Part shown: positions 10,231 to 20,937 of the stretch, piece by piece
Layout of the letters: every line of letters starts with the position of its first letter
Numbering within the stretch: position 1 is the first letter of the stretch
NCBI GenBank assembly: GCA_945910005.1
Contig: OX246740.1
Coordinates: 57,591,221 to 57,655,220 of the forward strand
Origin: Isoperla grammatica
Lineage: Eukaryota; Arthropoda; Insecta; Plecoptera; Perlodidae
Reading direction: 5' to 3'
DNA: 64,000 nt
The notes under the pieces: generated by a model
Seen by the model: only the letters and a program-made list of their open reading frames with translations
What the model was told of the DNA's origin: nothing
Databases searched by the model: none
Translations under genes and position numbers: made by a program

Positions 10231-11794
10231 GTCATGGTTACGGCGCGAGAGCGGCGTGCTGTAGGGCCTGCATCTTTTTACAGCAGTGGGCCATCACTTT
10301 GCCACAACCCCAAAACGTATTGATTTCGCAAACGATCATCTGTTAACCGGCAGTTTACCGTCAATTATATGTTCGACAATTGACTTAATTTCACGTACAC
10401 ATCGGACAGTTCAAATTAAGCATTTGCTTTGTTATGACCCTGTCAGACGAGAGAGAAACTCGCCAAGAAGAATGTAAAAAATAAATTTGTATGCGCAAAC
10501 TATACTAAATGTATTACCACTAAAGAAAGCAATTGCGTGTTATGTTTATGAACATGCCACTCAATAAAGGACTTAAGACTTACATAAATAGCGCTGCTAA
10601 GCAACCTCCTTTAAGCGTCAATTATGAATAATAACAATAAAACAACAATGAAAATTAACAGGTAAACCACTGTTTTTAGAAGTTTATTTTCTTGCCACCA
10701 GAATGCATGTAGTCTATTTTGAGTGCTCTTTTTTACTTACATTTCTATTATTCACCTTGGCAGAGAATGAACAAAGTGGCCGTGAGGACTGAGGAATGTG
10801 TAGGAGAAAGCACGGATATATGGATATTATCTCAAAAAGGTATTTGCAGCAGTGTTAGTAACAAGAAATATACCAGCGTGAAATATGATATGATAAACGG
10901 CTGCAAGAACCTTAATAAGAAGAAATCAATGTACATAAGCAGTTGAGTTTTACCAGTATTAATTATATTATTATTTGAAAGGTTTTACAGAGCAGTACTT
11001 ATTACAAACAGACAGTATTTATTCCAAACATTAAATGAATTACATAATACATCACCTTCTATAGGTCTACCAATCAGAACATGATGCAATGTTCCAGTTT
11101 CAGTTACAGAGAAGATAAAGCCAAATTTAGTTTTACTTGAGTGTCAGATGTCACATTATGTGACCTTAAGGTCAACAGGTAACATAAATCTAGCACATTC
11201 TTACGATTTGTCAATGTCGGTGCATGAATCTCCTTCATTGGTGCTGACATGGCTTCTGAGACCACCAGTGGCCATGGTGGCAATGTAGTACGCCAGGTAC
11301 CGAGTATTTATCAACGTTGTCTTGCTGAATACTGGTATTTAAGCTGAAATAAAATAGAAAAATACCTAGATAGAACAATGTTATGAAAACTTCTTTGATT
11401 AAGCCTAATAAATTTCAATTCGATGGCACTACAGCTGAGCATATTTTATTTTTTTATATATTTTTTTATATTATGTACCTAATAAAACAGATAACGAGTC
11501 ATAACAGGATATTTGGCCACTTGTGTAAACCAGAGAATGGGTTGCCAATCAACAATGCGATCAACGGAAAAATTGCGTTTTCAGGGATGAAATAAAATTG
11601 TATGATTACGTACTATATGGTTTAAAATATGAAATTTAATAAAATTAACTAACAATTAATCGATTTCAAATTCACTAAAGGGTATATTTTGTGTCTGTGG
11701 CAGCTGTGGTATTTCTGTGGCAGAACGCAGGGACATACCTGATTGCACTACTTGTAAATGGAAATGAAAAATAATAATAAATAATTAAACAAAT
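10231..11794 (-). other. Intron C-D, third part; nothing recognised
   Basis: AT-rich intronic sequence with short open frames of at most about 75 codons and no motif I recognise. Confidence 0.65.
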
Positions 11795-11846
11795 TGTATT
11801 TATGGTCTACCCACTCGGTTACAAGAACAGATTTTCAGCGGGGGAC
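11795..11846 (+). repeat. Dispersed SINE-like element copy
   Basis: Good copy of the GTATTTATGGTCTACCCACT module, with TTTTCAGCGGGGGAC at its right end. It is preceded by an AATAAT/AAATAATTAAAC stretch that recurs before the 12195 copy, indicating shared flanks and a common mobile origin. Confidence 0.65.
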
Positions 11847-11956
11847 ATTTATATACTACTTATTATGGGATTTGTTGCTATGACGGCTCCAAAGTCGCCG
11901 TTTACATACTATAGACCAGTACCATACAGATAGATTTAAGTCAAATTCCAAAATTA

Positions 11957-12038
11957 AAAAACCCCAGCCCGAACCGGGATTCGAACCCCGGACCTTCTGC
12001 ATGGGAAGCAGGAATAAACCCACTGGACCAACAAGCCT
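11957..12038 (-). repeat. tRNA-Gly(CCC)-like pseudogene / SINE head
   Basis: On the minus strand a tRNA-like body is readable: an A-box-like TTGGTCCAGTGG (complement near 12020-12031), an anticodon arm with loop TTCCCAT (anticodon CCC), and a perfect B box GGTTCGAATCC (complement at 11977-11987) in a CCGGG/CCCGG T-stem. The 5' GGCTTGT does not pair with the 3' side, so this is not an intact tRNA gene. A tRNA-derived SINE or decayed tRNA is most likely. Confidence 0.65.
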
Positions 12039-12208
12039 TAGCTGTGTATGATGGCGTAAGCTACACAAGTTTTTTAAATTACCTGATTGCACTTCTTGTA
12101 AATGGAAATACAAAATAATAATAAATAATTAAACAAATTACAATTAAAAAAAAATTATTAATTAAAAAATAATAATAAATAATTGAACGAATTATTGTAT
12201 TTATGGTC

Positions 12209-12290
12209 TACCCACTCGGTTACAAGAACAGATTTTCAGCCCACAGATTAAAGTCCCCCACTGAAAATCAGTCTTGTTACTGAGTGGGTA
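12209..12290. repeat. Inverted pair of the dispersed element
   Basis: Left arm 12209-12239 begins TACCCACTCGGTTACAAGAA; right arm 12261-12290 ends TTACTGAGTGGGTA. They are about 30-nt reverse complements with a few mismatches and a 21-nt loop. Two opposed copies of the dispersed SINE-like module meet here. Confidence 0.75.
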
Positions 12291-12418
12291 ATTAATTTAA
12301 TTAAAAAAGCTAAAGAAATAGGCAGGACCACTACTTGGTCCTCAACCATAATAGGGTAGATCATCTCACTAAAGAAAGCATGTCAATGTTTTTTGAGTAG
12401 ATAGTAGATAGTAGATAG

Positions 12419-12998
<580 letters not shown>

Positions 12999-13479
12999 GA
13001 GTAGATAGATCCTGATGTGTTATATTTTATTTTATTAATCTGTACTCACCTTTGTGTTCGCAATTAGCGCTGCACTTGTGCCTATTGCCTGTATTGTCAC
13101 ACTATGCGACCGCCGATTGCGAGACTCGGACAATGACTAAATATTAAATAATGTGTTTGGCTGGACCTAATGTAGGGTCAGCTACATGCGTCAACTTGAA
13201 TGAATTGCGGCATTGTTTCTAAAAGTGCACACGTTACAAAACTACATCCGCCTCGCTTTATGTGGCGGCGTCTCCTGTGCGAGTCGGCAAGTATCAAGTG
13301 ATATGGATTCCGTTCCGTGCCTTGTTCGATAGTGTGAGTGTGGTTTCACATCCAGGGCCCACCCCGCCAAGACCCATAATAACAGCTGAGGTGTTGGTAG
13401 ATAAAAATATAATCATAGATCGATGCGTGTATTTTTAACAAAAACAAATATCTAAAATACTGTCTTATTAAAATGTAAA

Positions 13480-13552
13480 CGGTCATTTTCCATGTTTCCT
13501 TTGCAAAAAGGGGGGGGGTGTTGCCCCCCCTTCCCCCCGTGTATACGCCACT
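13480..13552 (-). mobile_element. hAT MITE end fragment (same family as 17692-18425)
   Basis: Reverse-complement copy of the 5' part of the element at 17.7 kb: it shares the GTATACGCCACTG terminus, the adjoining poly-C/poly-G block and TTTCCATGTTTCCTTTGCAA. Similarity continues left through the AAAACGGTCATTTT-like region and then stops. I find no opposite terminus or 8-bp duplication, so this is a truncated copy. Confidence 0.7.
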
Positions 13553-14644
13553 GCACGAGCCTGTATTCTACTCTTGAATACAACACAAATGGTTGTAGAT
13601 GCAAAATAACACCTATTATGGGTTAGCCAAGAACAAAGGCATTGGGTTTTAGGAATTATAAACCCATGATGCAAGGCTGGATATTCACTGCCAATGCTTT
13701 GGGTTTGACTTCAAACCCAACAACATAGGCAAGCTCTAACTAGCATAGCCTATGCCCTACCAGTTAATATGATTGTTGTTCATACTCACCAAATAATGTC
13801 TTCTATCGTAATGATGATCCAATGTGTTCTCTGTTCTGTTCTCTTCTGTCTGACTTGTGTTTGCTCACTAACAAAGAAAACGCTCTGCGTTGCCAGTGAG
13901 CGGGTTTTTTCAATGTATTAAAGCAAACACATCTTTTGAATATCATATTACTCTTACAAAAAAAAAACCTTTATAATAAACAAAATTTGTGTTTACAAGA
14001 TGGCGGTTTAAGTTACAATCTTAGAATTTGTGTACATTATTTCTCGATATGTTGCTAATAATTGCACGAAATATTATTTAAATCCGTTGAGAAGCTTTAT
14101 TTAAATAAATTAAAACCTTCTAGTTGATTTTTCCATTGATTTCCGCATAATTTCATTCGACCGTGATCTACTCAATAGGCTATAATTCATAAACTATTAA
14201 ACCTATCATTGTATGGAAAAATCAATAATGTAGGTACGGGCTAGATCTAAACTTTCGTATTGTTTAAGCATACAATAACCGCATTTAAACCATAATAAAA
14301 GCTTTTTAACTTGTCGACTAAGTTCGTTGTTTTATTTTGCATGTTTTGCCGTGAACATCATAAAACATAACATGTCATTGTAGCCATTCTATGATAGCTA
14401 TCGAAATTCAAAATACCTAGTCAAAAAGGTCTGAATGCGCACGCCATTTCGGTAGCATACTATGTGTATTGAACGACATACAACAAAAAATGTATGGACT
14501 GTTATTAGTGTGGGTGCGGAAATCACAAAAATAAAATACATACAAGGTTTGTTTTAGATGATGATATTTGGACTTAACGTATCATATTTTTGCAACTATG
14601 GCTAATTGAAACGATGAGTGGGTAACTATGACGATGAAAAAACA

Positions 14645-14688
<44 letters not shown>
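14645..14688. repeat. (AC)n microsatellite
   Basis: Pure AC dinucleotide run of about 44 nt, directly left of a tRNA-like SINE fragment. Confidence 0.97.
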
Positions 14689-14690
<2 letters not shown>

Positions 14691-14694
14691 TATA

Positions 14695-14775
14695 TCCATG
14701 CCCAAGCAAGGATTCAAACCTGGAACGCAGAGATCTCGGTTTACTAGACCAACGCCTAATCGACCGCGGTCAACA
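14695..14775 (-). repeat. tRNA-derived SINE fragment
   Basis: The minus strand has a B box GGTTTGAATCC (complement at 14710-14720) and an upstream TTGGTCTAGTAAACC that resembles an A box. The spacing is tRNA-like, but no closed acceptor stem is visible. Confidence 0.5.
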
Positions 14776-15968
14776 AAGCTGGCGTTTGTTTTCGAAAATA
14801 TCATTTGGAAATACTACAGATGTCAATTTATCTTATTGAGTGATTTCATTCAAGTTGTATGTACACGGCCATTGATTCATTTCGACCGATAACAGTTTAC
14901 GAACTATGCGCGGAAACTGTTGCCCGTGATTGGTTAGATTGGCGAGGACTGCCTGATTCAGCCAATAAACGCGCTCAAACTGAGCGGTAGTTTGAACTGC
15001 ATTGAGAATAACAGAGGGAACAAAATGTCATTGAAAACAAAGTCACGTAAAGCTGTGATATGCATCAAAAGTGAATGTATATATTATTGTGATGTTTCCA
15101 TTTGCCCGATTAATCTTATTATATTTGGTGCGTTCATGGAAGTATAGATATTGTAGTTACTATAAGTCTTATGTCCGCTCTTATGACTTCCAACAAAATG
15201 TTAAAGTATACGCTAACTTGTTTTCACCAAGCAAACCACCAATCAGGGGCTGTGAAATGAAGTCATCTGACACCCAAAACGTTTAGTTGGAAGTCATAAG
15301 ATATAGGTATTAGATAATAAAATCATAAACATTTGCTTGTATGCATATTTTATGGACCACTTGCATAAAGAAGGACGTGCAATAATTCCAAAAACTATAC
15401 CTACTATGGCGTATGAAAACATTAATTGTGCTACTATAAATGTGTACTAGTCCATACACGAGGTTTAAAAACGAACCAAATTCACAATGATATAAAAGCC
15501 ATAACAGTAATATTAACAAAAGATGTATAAGATGTGTAAGATGTATAGATCTAACTTAAAAATGAATGTATACCAATGTTAAAAAAGTGAACAAATAATA
15601 AACTTCCTATATATATAAATACCACACACAAACACAGTATTTCCTTTAATTTCCAACAATGATGGCATAAAAGCGCACACCTCTCTGAAAACAACTTCAC
15701 CTACTTAAAAGGGTAATAGATAAGGATCTGAGGTTGGTTTGAGTCTAGCTACGTTGAGAACTATATATTTACTATGCATTATCTGCGGATAAGTAACATA
15801 CAATGGAGATGGATTATTTGCACATATTCTATGCAATTACTTTGTGACAATTTTGAAGTAAGTAATTATAAATCTATATTTCAACCGACAGAAAGCGGGG
15901 TTGGCGTGTACGACGTGGTTGTGGCCGACATTGTCAAAATATAATAATTTAACAGGCTAGAGACAACG

Positions 15969-16712
15969 GCGGTTGTGCGTTTATGGGCCATAGGCGGGCC
16001 GCCCACTGTTTACCGCCTGTCGGTTGTGAGTTTATGGGCCATAGGCGGGCCGCCCACTGTTTACCGCCTGTCGGTTGTGAGTATATGGGCCATAGGCGGG
16101 CCGCCCACTGTTTGCCGCCTGTCGGCTGTGAGCTTATGGGCCACAGGCGGGCCGCCTACTGTTCGCCGCCTGTCGGTTGTGAGCTTATGGGCCACAGGCG
16201 GGCCGCCTACTGTTCGCCGCCTGTCGGTTGTGAGCTTATGGGCCACAGGCGGGCCGCCTACTGTTCGCCACCTGTCGGTTGTGAGCTTATGGGCCACAGG
16301 CGGGCCGCCTACTGTTCGCCGCCTGTCGGTTGTGAGCTTATGGGCCATAGGCGGGCCGCCTACTGTTCGCCACCTGTCGGTTGTGAGCTTATGGGCCACA
16401 GGCGGGCCGCCTACTGTTCGCCGCTTGTCGGTTGTGAGCTTATGGGCCACAGGCGGGCCGCCTACTGTTCGCCACCTGTCGGTTGTGAGCTTATGGGCCA
16501 CAGGCGGGCCGCCTACTGTTCGCCGCTTGTCGGTTGTGAGCTTATGGGCCATAGGCGGGCCGCCTACTATTCGCCGCTTGTCGGTTGTGAGTTTATGGGC
16601 CATAGGCGCCCCGCCTACTATTCCCCGCCTGTCGGTTGTGAGTTTATGGACCATAGGCGGGCAGCCTACTGTAACCCGTCTGTGAAATTTCGTGTTTATG
16701 GGCCATAGGCGG
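15969..16712. repeat. 51-bp tandem array, about 14 units
   Basis: Head-to-tail 51-bp units built on TTATGGGCCAYAGGCGGGCC, then GCCTACTGTTCGCCGCCTGT and CGGTTGTGAG. A unit of 17 codons keeps three frames open (235-241 codons), but the peptides are purely periodic and the array sits inside an intron. Edge units are more diverged (TGTTTACC at the left, TACTGTAACC at the right), as expected of an array homogenised from its centre. Single copies of the core also occur near 10130 and at 16697-16765. Confidence 0.95.
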
Positions 16713-17683
16713 GCCGCTGAAGGAAAACGTTTGCAGCAGTTTGCCGCTGATGGGCCATAAGCACACACCAGTTCTGTGCTTGCTGGGCGGGGAACAAATC
16801 TACTTCAATTGAAACACAAGTTTTAAGAGTGTTAATTTGAATGATCATATTATTATTAGTTACAATATAAATTAAGATCTGTTTCGTGGTCATCTAATTA
16901 TTGGAAGACATCAGCATTGACCGTCAATGAAACACGCTAGAATCGATGCACATTGTATTGGCACTTTCCCAAAGAAAACGTTGTGCGAAAATAAGACGTA
17001 AAGTAAGTAAGTAGGTGGGTGGGGGTGGCTTCTGCCGCCTCATGAAGCATGAGTTAGAGGACCGAGGGGGATGAAATTAGTAATTAAAAGTAAACAGTAG
17101 AAGAAGAACAGACATTTCGGAACAACCCGGGGCAGAGCTCCGGGCGGGGGGGAAACTTTCGGTAACTCCACTTGTTTCATGTTTGCCTTCTAGCTGCGGG
17201 GGTGAACTTCCCTTCCTTTCCTCCCCCCGGCCGCTCTAAATATACTCATCCAACGTGCGGCGTTGTGAACGATGCCGACTATTATTAGAAACCCATAAAG
17301 AAGCATTAACCCCGATATAAGCTTTTTATGGATTTAAAATATTGTAAATCCCAAAGAGAAATAATCCTCCCATAATACGATGTATAGATATTTAATAAAT
17401 AACTACAAAATGTCAGGAAGAAGATGAATAGTAGAAACTAATTCTATTACGACGTTTTATCAGTGCTCAAAGATATTACAATATTGACGAGTGTCTTTTT
17501 CATTGAGCAATTGATTCTGTCTACGAGAACGTAGTTTTTGTGTGACTCAAGCTCAAGCATCCCAGTCATACGAAACACGTGATAGTACTGGATAAAGAAG
17601 ACTCGGCACCCCTCTCTTTCTACACTCTGGATCATTTTACATTTATTGAAAACTTTGTGATACATAACTACATTAAACATTGA
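16713..17683 (-). other. Intron C-D, fifth part
   Basis: Begins with a further half-copy of the GGGCCATAAGC element (to about 16765), then ordinary AT-rich sequence and a short G/C-rich patch near 17125-17230. No gene is seen. Confidence 0.65.
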
Positions 17684-18433
17684 GTGGCTTCCAGTGGCGT
17701 ATACACGGGGGGGGAGGGGGGGGGGACAAAACCCCCCCCCCTTTTGCAAAGGAAACATGGAAAATGACCGTTTACATTTCAATAGACAGTATCAAGAGAC
17801 AGTATTTCAATAAACAGTTAGATGCTTTACTTTATAATTATTGTATATTGTTGTAATTATTAAAAGCAAAAGCAATAGGGCACTAGCAACACCAAAAGAC
17901 AACAATGGAACAAATGAATTGAACTTGAACTGATGGACAAACAATCAGCTGTCAAAATAATAAAATTGCAATCATAAAAATGAAAACAAGTGTAGCAATA
18001 GTAACTGCTCGCCATTTAAACCTTTCAATGATAGATAACGACTAAGTGAAAGTTTTGTATGTGTATTTGTTTGTTTTTGTTTTGTTTTCCAAAATCAAAA
18101 GAAATTATATTTTGACAGCTTGTTGTTTGTCAATCGATTCAATTCATTTGTTTCAGTGTTGTCTTTTGGTGTTGCTAGTGCCCTAAAATATGCAAATTAT
18201 TGATTGAGGTTTCTTTTATTAGCGGTGCTAAGGAAAAAATGTGTTGCCAGAAACTGAGTAATCATGTTTCAGTTGGCCGCTGTAAAACGCACAGATTTGC
18301 ACTAAAATGATTTGACGAGAATTTTTTCGGGCAAACCCCCCCCGGAACCCCAATTATGTTTCGGCTCCACTCTTTATAATCTGGGTTGAAAACCCCCCCT
18401 TTCCCAATTCCTGGATACGCCACTGGTGGCTTC
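17684..18433 (+). mobile_element. Non-autonomous hAT-type MITE with 8-bp target duplication
   Basis: The element occupies 17692-18425 (734 bp). It starts CAGTGGCGTATACAC and ends GGATACGCCACTG, giving terminal inverted repeats CAGTGGCGTATMC. Flanks 17684-17691 and 18426-18433 are both GTGGCTTC, an exact 8-bp target site duplication. An 8-bp duplication and CAGTGGCG termini are hallmarks of hAT-superfamily transposons. Inside, 17878-17960 and 18110-18184 are imperfect inverted copies of each other (share GGGCACTAGCAACACCAAAA), and poly-G and poly-C blocks flank the ends. No transposase frame is present, so mobility would need a transposase supplied in trans. Confidence 0.9.
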
Positions 18434-19205
18434 ATTAAAATGAAACCTACAAACTAACAGAAACTGTATAACTGAAATGAAGACATTTGATCTGTCAAGA
18501 ACTTCCAACGACGTTCGGCCATAGAACTAAACAAGTTACCTGACTAATTCATATCCAACAGCCGAGATGTAAACGCTACCAAGTACCAACATACAAAATA
18601 TTAGACGTCTAATGAATGCCTTGATTTAATTATGAATGTGTTTACGATTACAGAACGTTAGTTAGTACTGTTTTATCGAGCGGTTGCAACACTTACAACA
18701 CGATGGAATGGACCATTGTCTACACGATTACACGGGCAATGGTGCATGCAGCGGCGTATACAGGGGGGAGAGATGAGATCGCAGCCCCCCCCCCCTCAGA
18801 AATAATAGCTACTACGATTGTCTACAATGAATGTACGTAAATAATAAATTTAACATTCACAAACAAGATCGTTTATAAGTATGTATTGGTGAAGTATGTA
18901 ATTGTATTTGAATCTTACTTGCAGTGCAATAGAACCAAATACCAATGACATCCCCAACGAATTCAGAAATTACACCCACATAAAAACATTGTAAACACAA
19001 ATGTTGTCTGCGACGCTATTGGAGGGCCTCCCACCCCCCTCACAATCACGGTAATTCGGCTTGGTGTCTGCCGTATTATCTTAAAGTAAAACTCAAAACT
19101 AAAGTTAATAAACAAATAATAAGTAACATTTGTATTTTGTTGTCTACCCAGTTGTTTGTTACTTAGCTCGATGTCTATCCTATTAAGTCATAGAAGTGTT
19201 CTTAC
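18434..19205 (-). other. Intron C-D, last part
   Basis: Contains a degenerate hAT-like terminus with a poly-C block (CAGCGGCGTATACAGGGGGG at about 18749-18768) and, near 19131-19165, a fragment resembling the dispersed TCTACCCA module. Otherwise nothing is recognised. Confidence 0.6.
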
Positions 19206-19385
19206 CTGGAACTTGCGAATGCTGTCGAGTTGTTCCTTGGTTGGGTCCTGGTTATTGTTGGTGAGCGCAGCCGTGGGTCTAGCTGGGACCTGGGGCGCTG
19301 GGGCCCTGTTTACTAGTCGGCCATCTTTCTCAATCCTCAGGTGGTCCCTGGGAGGCGGTACAGGCTTACTGGACCCGTTCAGACC
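19206..19385 (-). CDS. PALS1: PALS1/Stardust exon C: proline-rich linker and helix start
   Basis: A 180-nt exon of exactly 60 codons, phase 0 at both ends. It begins GLNGSSKPVPPPRDHLRIEK, continues DGRLVNRAPAPQVPARPTAA, and ends with a helical stretch EQLDSIRKFQ that runs directly into EALRKRKEEE of exon D. The joined segment matches the QLERIRQQQEDMRRRREEE region of vertebrate PALS1. The acceptor is gtgtctag at 19387/19386 and the donor gtaagaac at 19205. The proline-rich half could be an SH3 or WW ligand (inference). The first 120 nt and the acceptor have been tandemly copied four more times upstream. Only this copy keeps the last 20 codons and the donor, so it is the functional exon. Confidence 0.9.
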
Positions 19386-20107
19386 CTAGACACACACACA
19401 CGTCTCGATAAACCTCGCTGCATATATAATACACGCAGCCGTGGGTCTGGCTGGGACCTGGGGCGCTGGGGCCCTGTTTACTAGTCGGCCATCTTTCTCA
19501 ATCCTCAGGTGGTCCCTGGGAGGCGGTACAGGCTTACTGGACCCGTTCAGACCCTAGACACACACACACACGTCTCGATAAACCTCGCTGCATATATAAT
19601 ACACGCAGCCGTGGGTCTGGCTGGGACCTGGGGCGCTGGGGCCCTGTTTACTAGTCGGCCATCTTTCTCAATCCTCAGGTGGTCCCTGGGAGGCGGTACA
19701 GGCTTACTGGACCCGTTCAGACCCTGGACACACACACACACGTCTCGATAAACCTCGCTGCATATATAATACACGCAGCCGTGGGTCTGGCTGGGACCTG
19801 GGGCGCTGGGGCCCTGTTTACTAGTCGGCCATCTTTCTCAATCCTCAGGTGGTCCCTGGGAGGCGGTACAGGCTTACTGGACCCGTTCAGACCCTAGACA
19901 CACACACACACGTCTCGATAAACCTCGCTGCATATATAATACACGCAGCCGTGGGTCTGGCTGGGACCTGGGGCGCTGGGGCCCTGTTTACTAGTCGGCC
20001 ATCTTTCTCAATCCTCAGGTGGTCCCTGGGGGGCGGTACAGGCTTACTGGACCCGTTCAGACCCTAGACACACACACACGTCTCGATAAACCTCGCTGCA
20101 TATAATA
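19266..20107 (-). repeat. Fivefold partial duplication of exon C with its splice acceptor
   Basis: Five near-identical units of 168-170 bp. Exon-start equivalents lie at 19385, 19553, 19723, 19893 and 20063. Each unit has a (GT)n pyrimidine-rich stretch, an acceptor (tctag, or tccag in the third), the first ~120 nt of exon C, then about 48 nt of shared spacer ending in the next acceptor. The four upstream copies stop after ACGGCTGCG and lack the exon's 3' end and donor. Differences between units are a few substitutions and CA-repeat length, so amplification is recent or homogenised. Open frames reported through the array are not separate genes. Confidence 0.95.
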
Positions 20108-20937
20108 TACACACAGGCGTTCACACGCACAAGCAATGTCCTACGTACGGCGCAGGGCCCACTCGAGGCGACTAAGTCACATTTACAAACTTCACGTAGC
20201 CTATACATACGTCACAATATGGGTCACGTGGGATAATAATGCAGAGAAATGTGGAGAGTCAAAGTACGTACAGATCTCACGCGGGATTCGAACCCAGCAC
20301 CTGCGTGTAGCGACAATGTACAGCATACACGACGCGCTAGAGGCAAAACTAAACGCCCGGGCTCACTCCACACAAAATTTTCCGAAAGCACGTTCTATTG
20401 TGCATAAATAAATAAGTAAATAGCACCATAGGCGTGCATAGTGTTTTGGCTACTTGGACGGCTGATATGCAGGAATTTGAGAACGTTCACACCCAGCCCT
20501 GGTATTAGCCTTCAAATTGAGGAATCCTAGGTAATTCTTCAGTAAGATTGCCTGTGGCGGGTCTCGCACCCGGACCCTCGCGAGTGGGTGATGGACCGTA
20601 CAGTGTCGGACATAACCGCCCGGTGGGCTGAGTCTATGCAACACATTCTTTGAGGGGAATGTAAGCCAGATAAACGTCTATTAGCCCGTTGTAACGGCTC
20701 TGGTTCATTAGTACGTAGCATGATGTAATTTGGGAAGAATGTGTTGGAAACGCGATATTTGCTTGGATTATGATGGTTCGCAGGAAACGATACAGTTCAA
20801 TACAGTTGTATCTTCAGAGCCAACTTCGTTGACTGGCGAGACCTCCACATTTTAGGGCCGGTTTCAGCGAACTTTAAATCTCTACTAAATTCACCAACTT
20901 TGCTAAGCTCTGATTTAGTAATATCGGTAGTAATAAA
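20108..20937 (-). other. Intron B-C, first part with tRNA-like fragments
   Basis: Two tRNA-derived fragments on the minus strand: a B box GGTTCGAATCCC (complement at 20283-20294), and a GGGTGCGAGACCC-type B box near 20560-20572 with a tRNA-like body. The rest is unremarkable up to the satellite boundary near 20937. Confidence 0.55.

Larger units (their letters stand above)
12999..15968 (-). other. Intron C-D, fourth part
   Basis: No gene is seen. It contains a hAT-terminus fragment (13480-13552), an (AC)n run (14645-14688), and a tRNA-like SINE fragment (about 14700-14770). The remainder is AT-rich with no recognised element. Confidence 0.65.

Noticed and set aside
11957..12038. Functional tRNA-Gly gene
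   Set aside because: A and B boxes and anticodon loop are readable, but the acceptor stem does not close; treated as SINE or pseudogene.
15975..16768. Three frames of 235-241 codons
   Set aside because: Products of the 51-bp array (17 codons per unit), inside intron C-D.
19547..20067. Repeated 72-80-codon frames taken as mutually exclusive exons
   Set aside because: The upstream copies lack the exon's 3' end and a credible in-frame donor. The only GT after the copied part (gtgtat) is weak and leaves 119 nt, which breaks phase.
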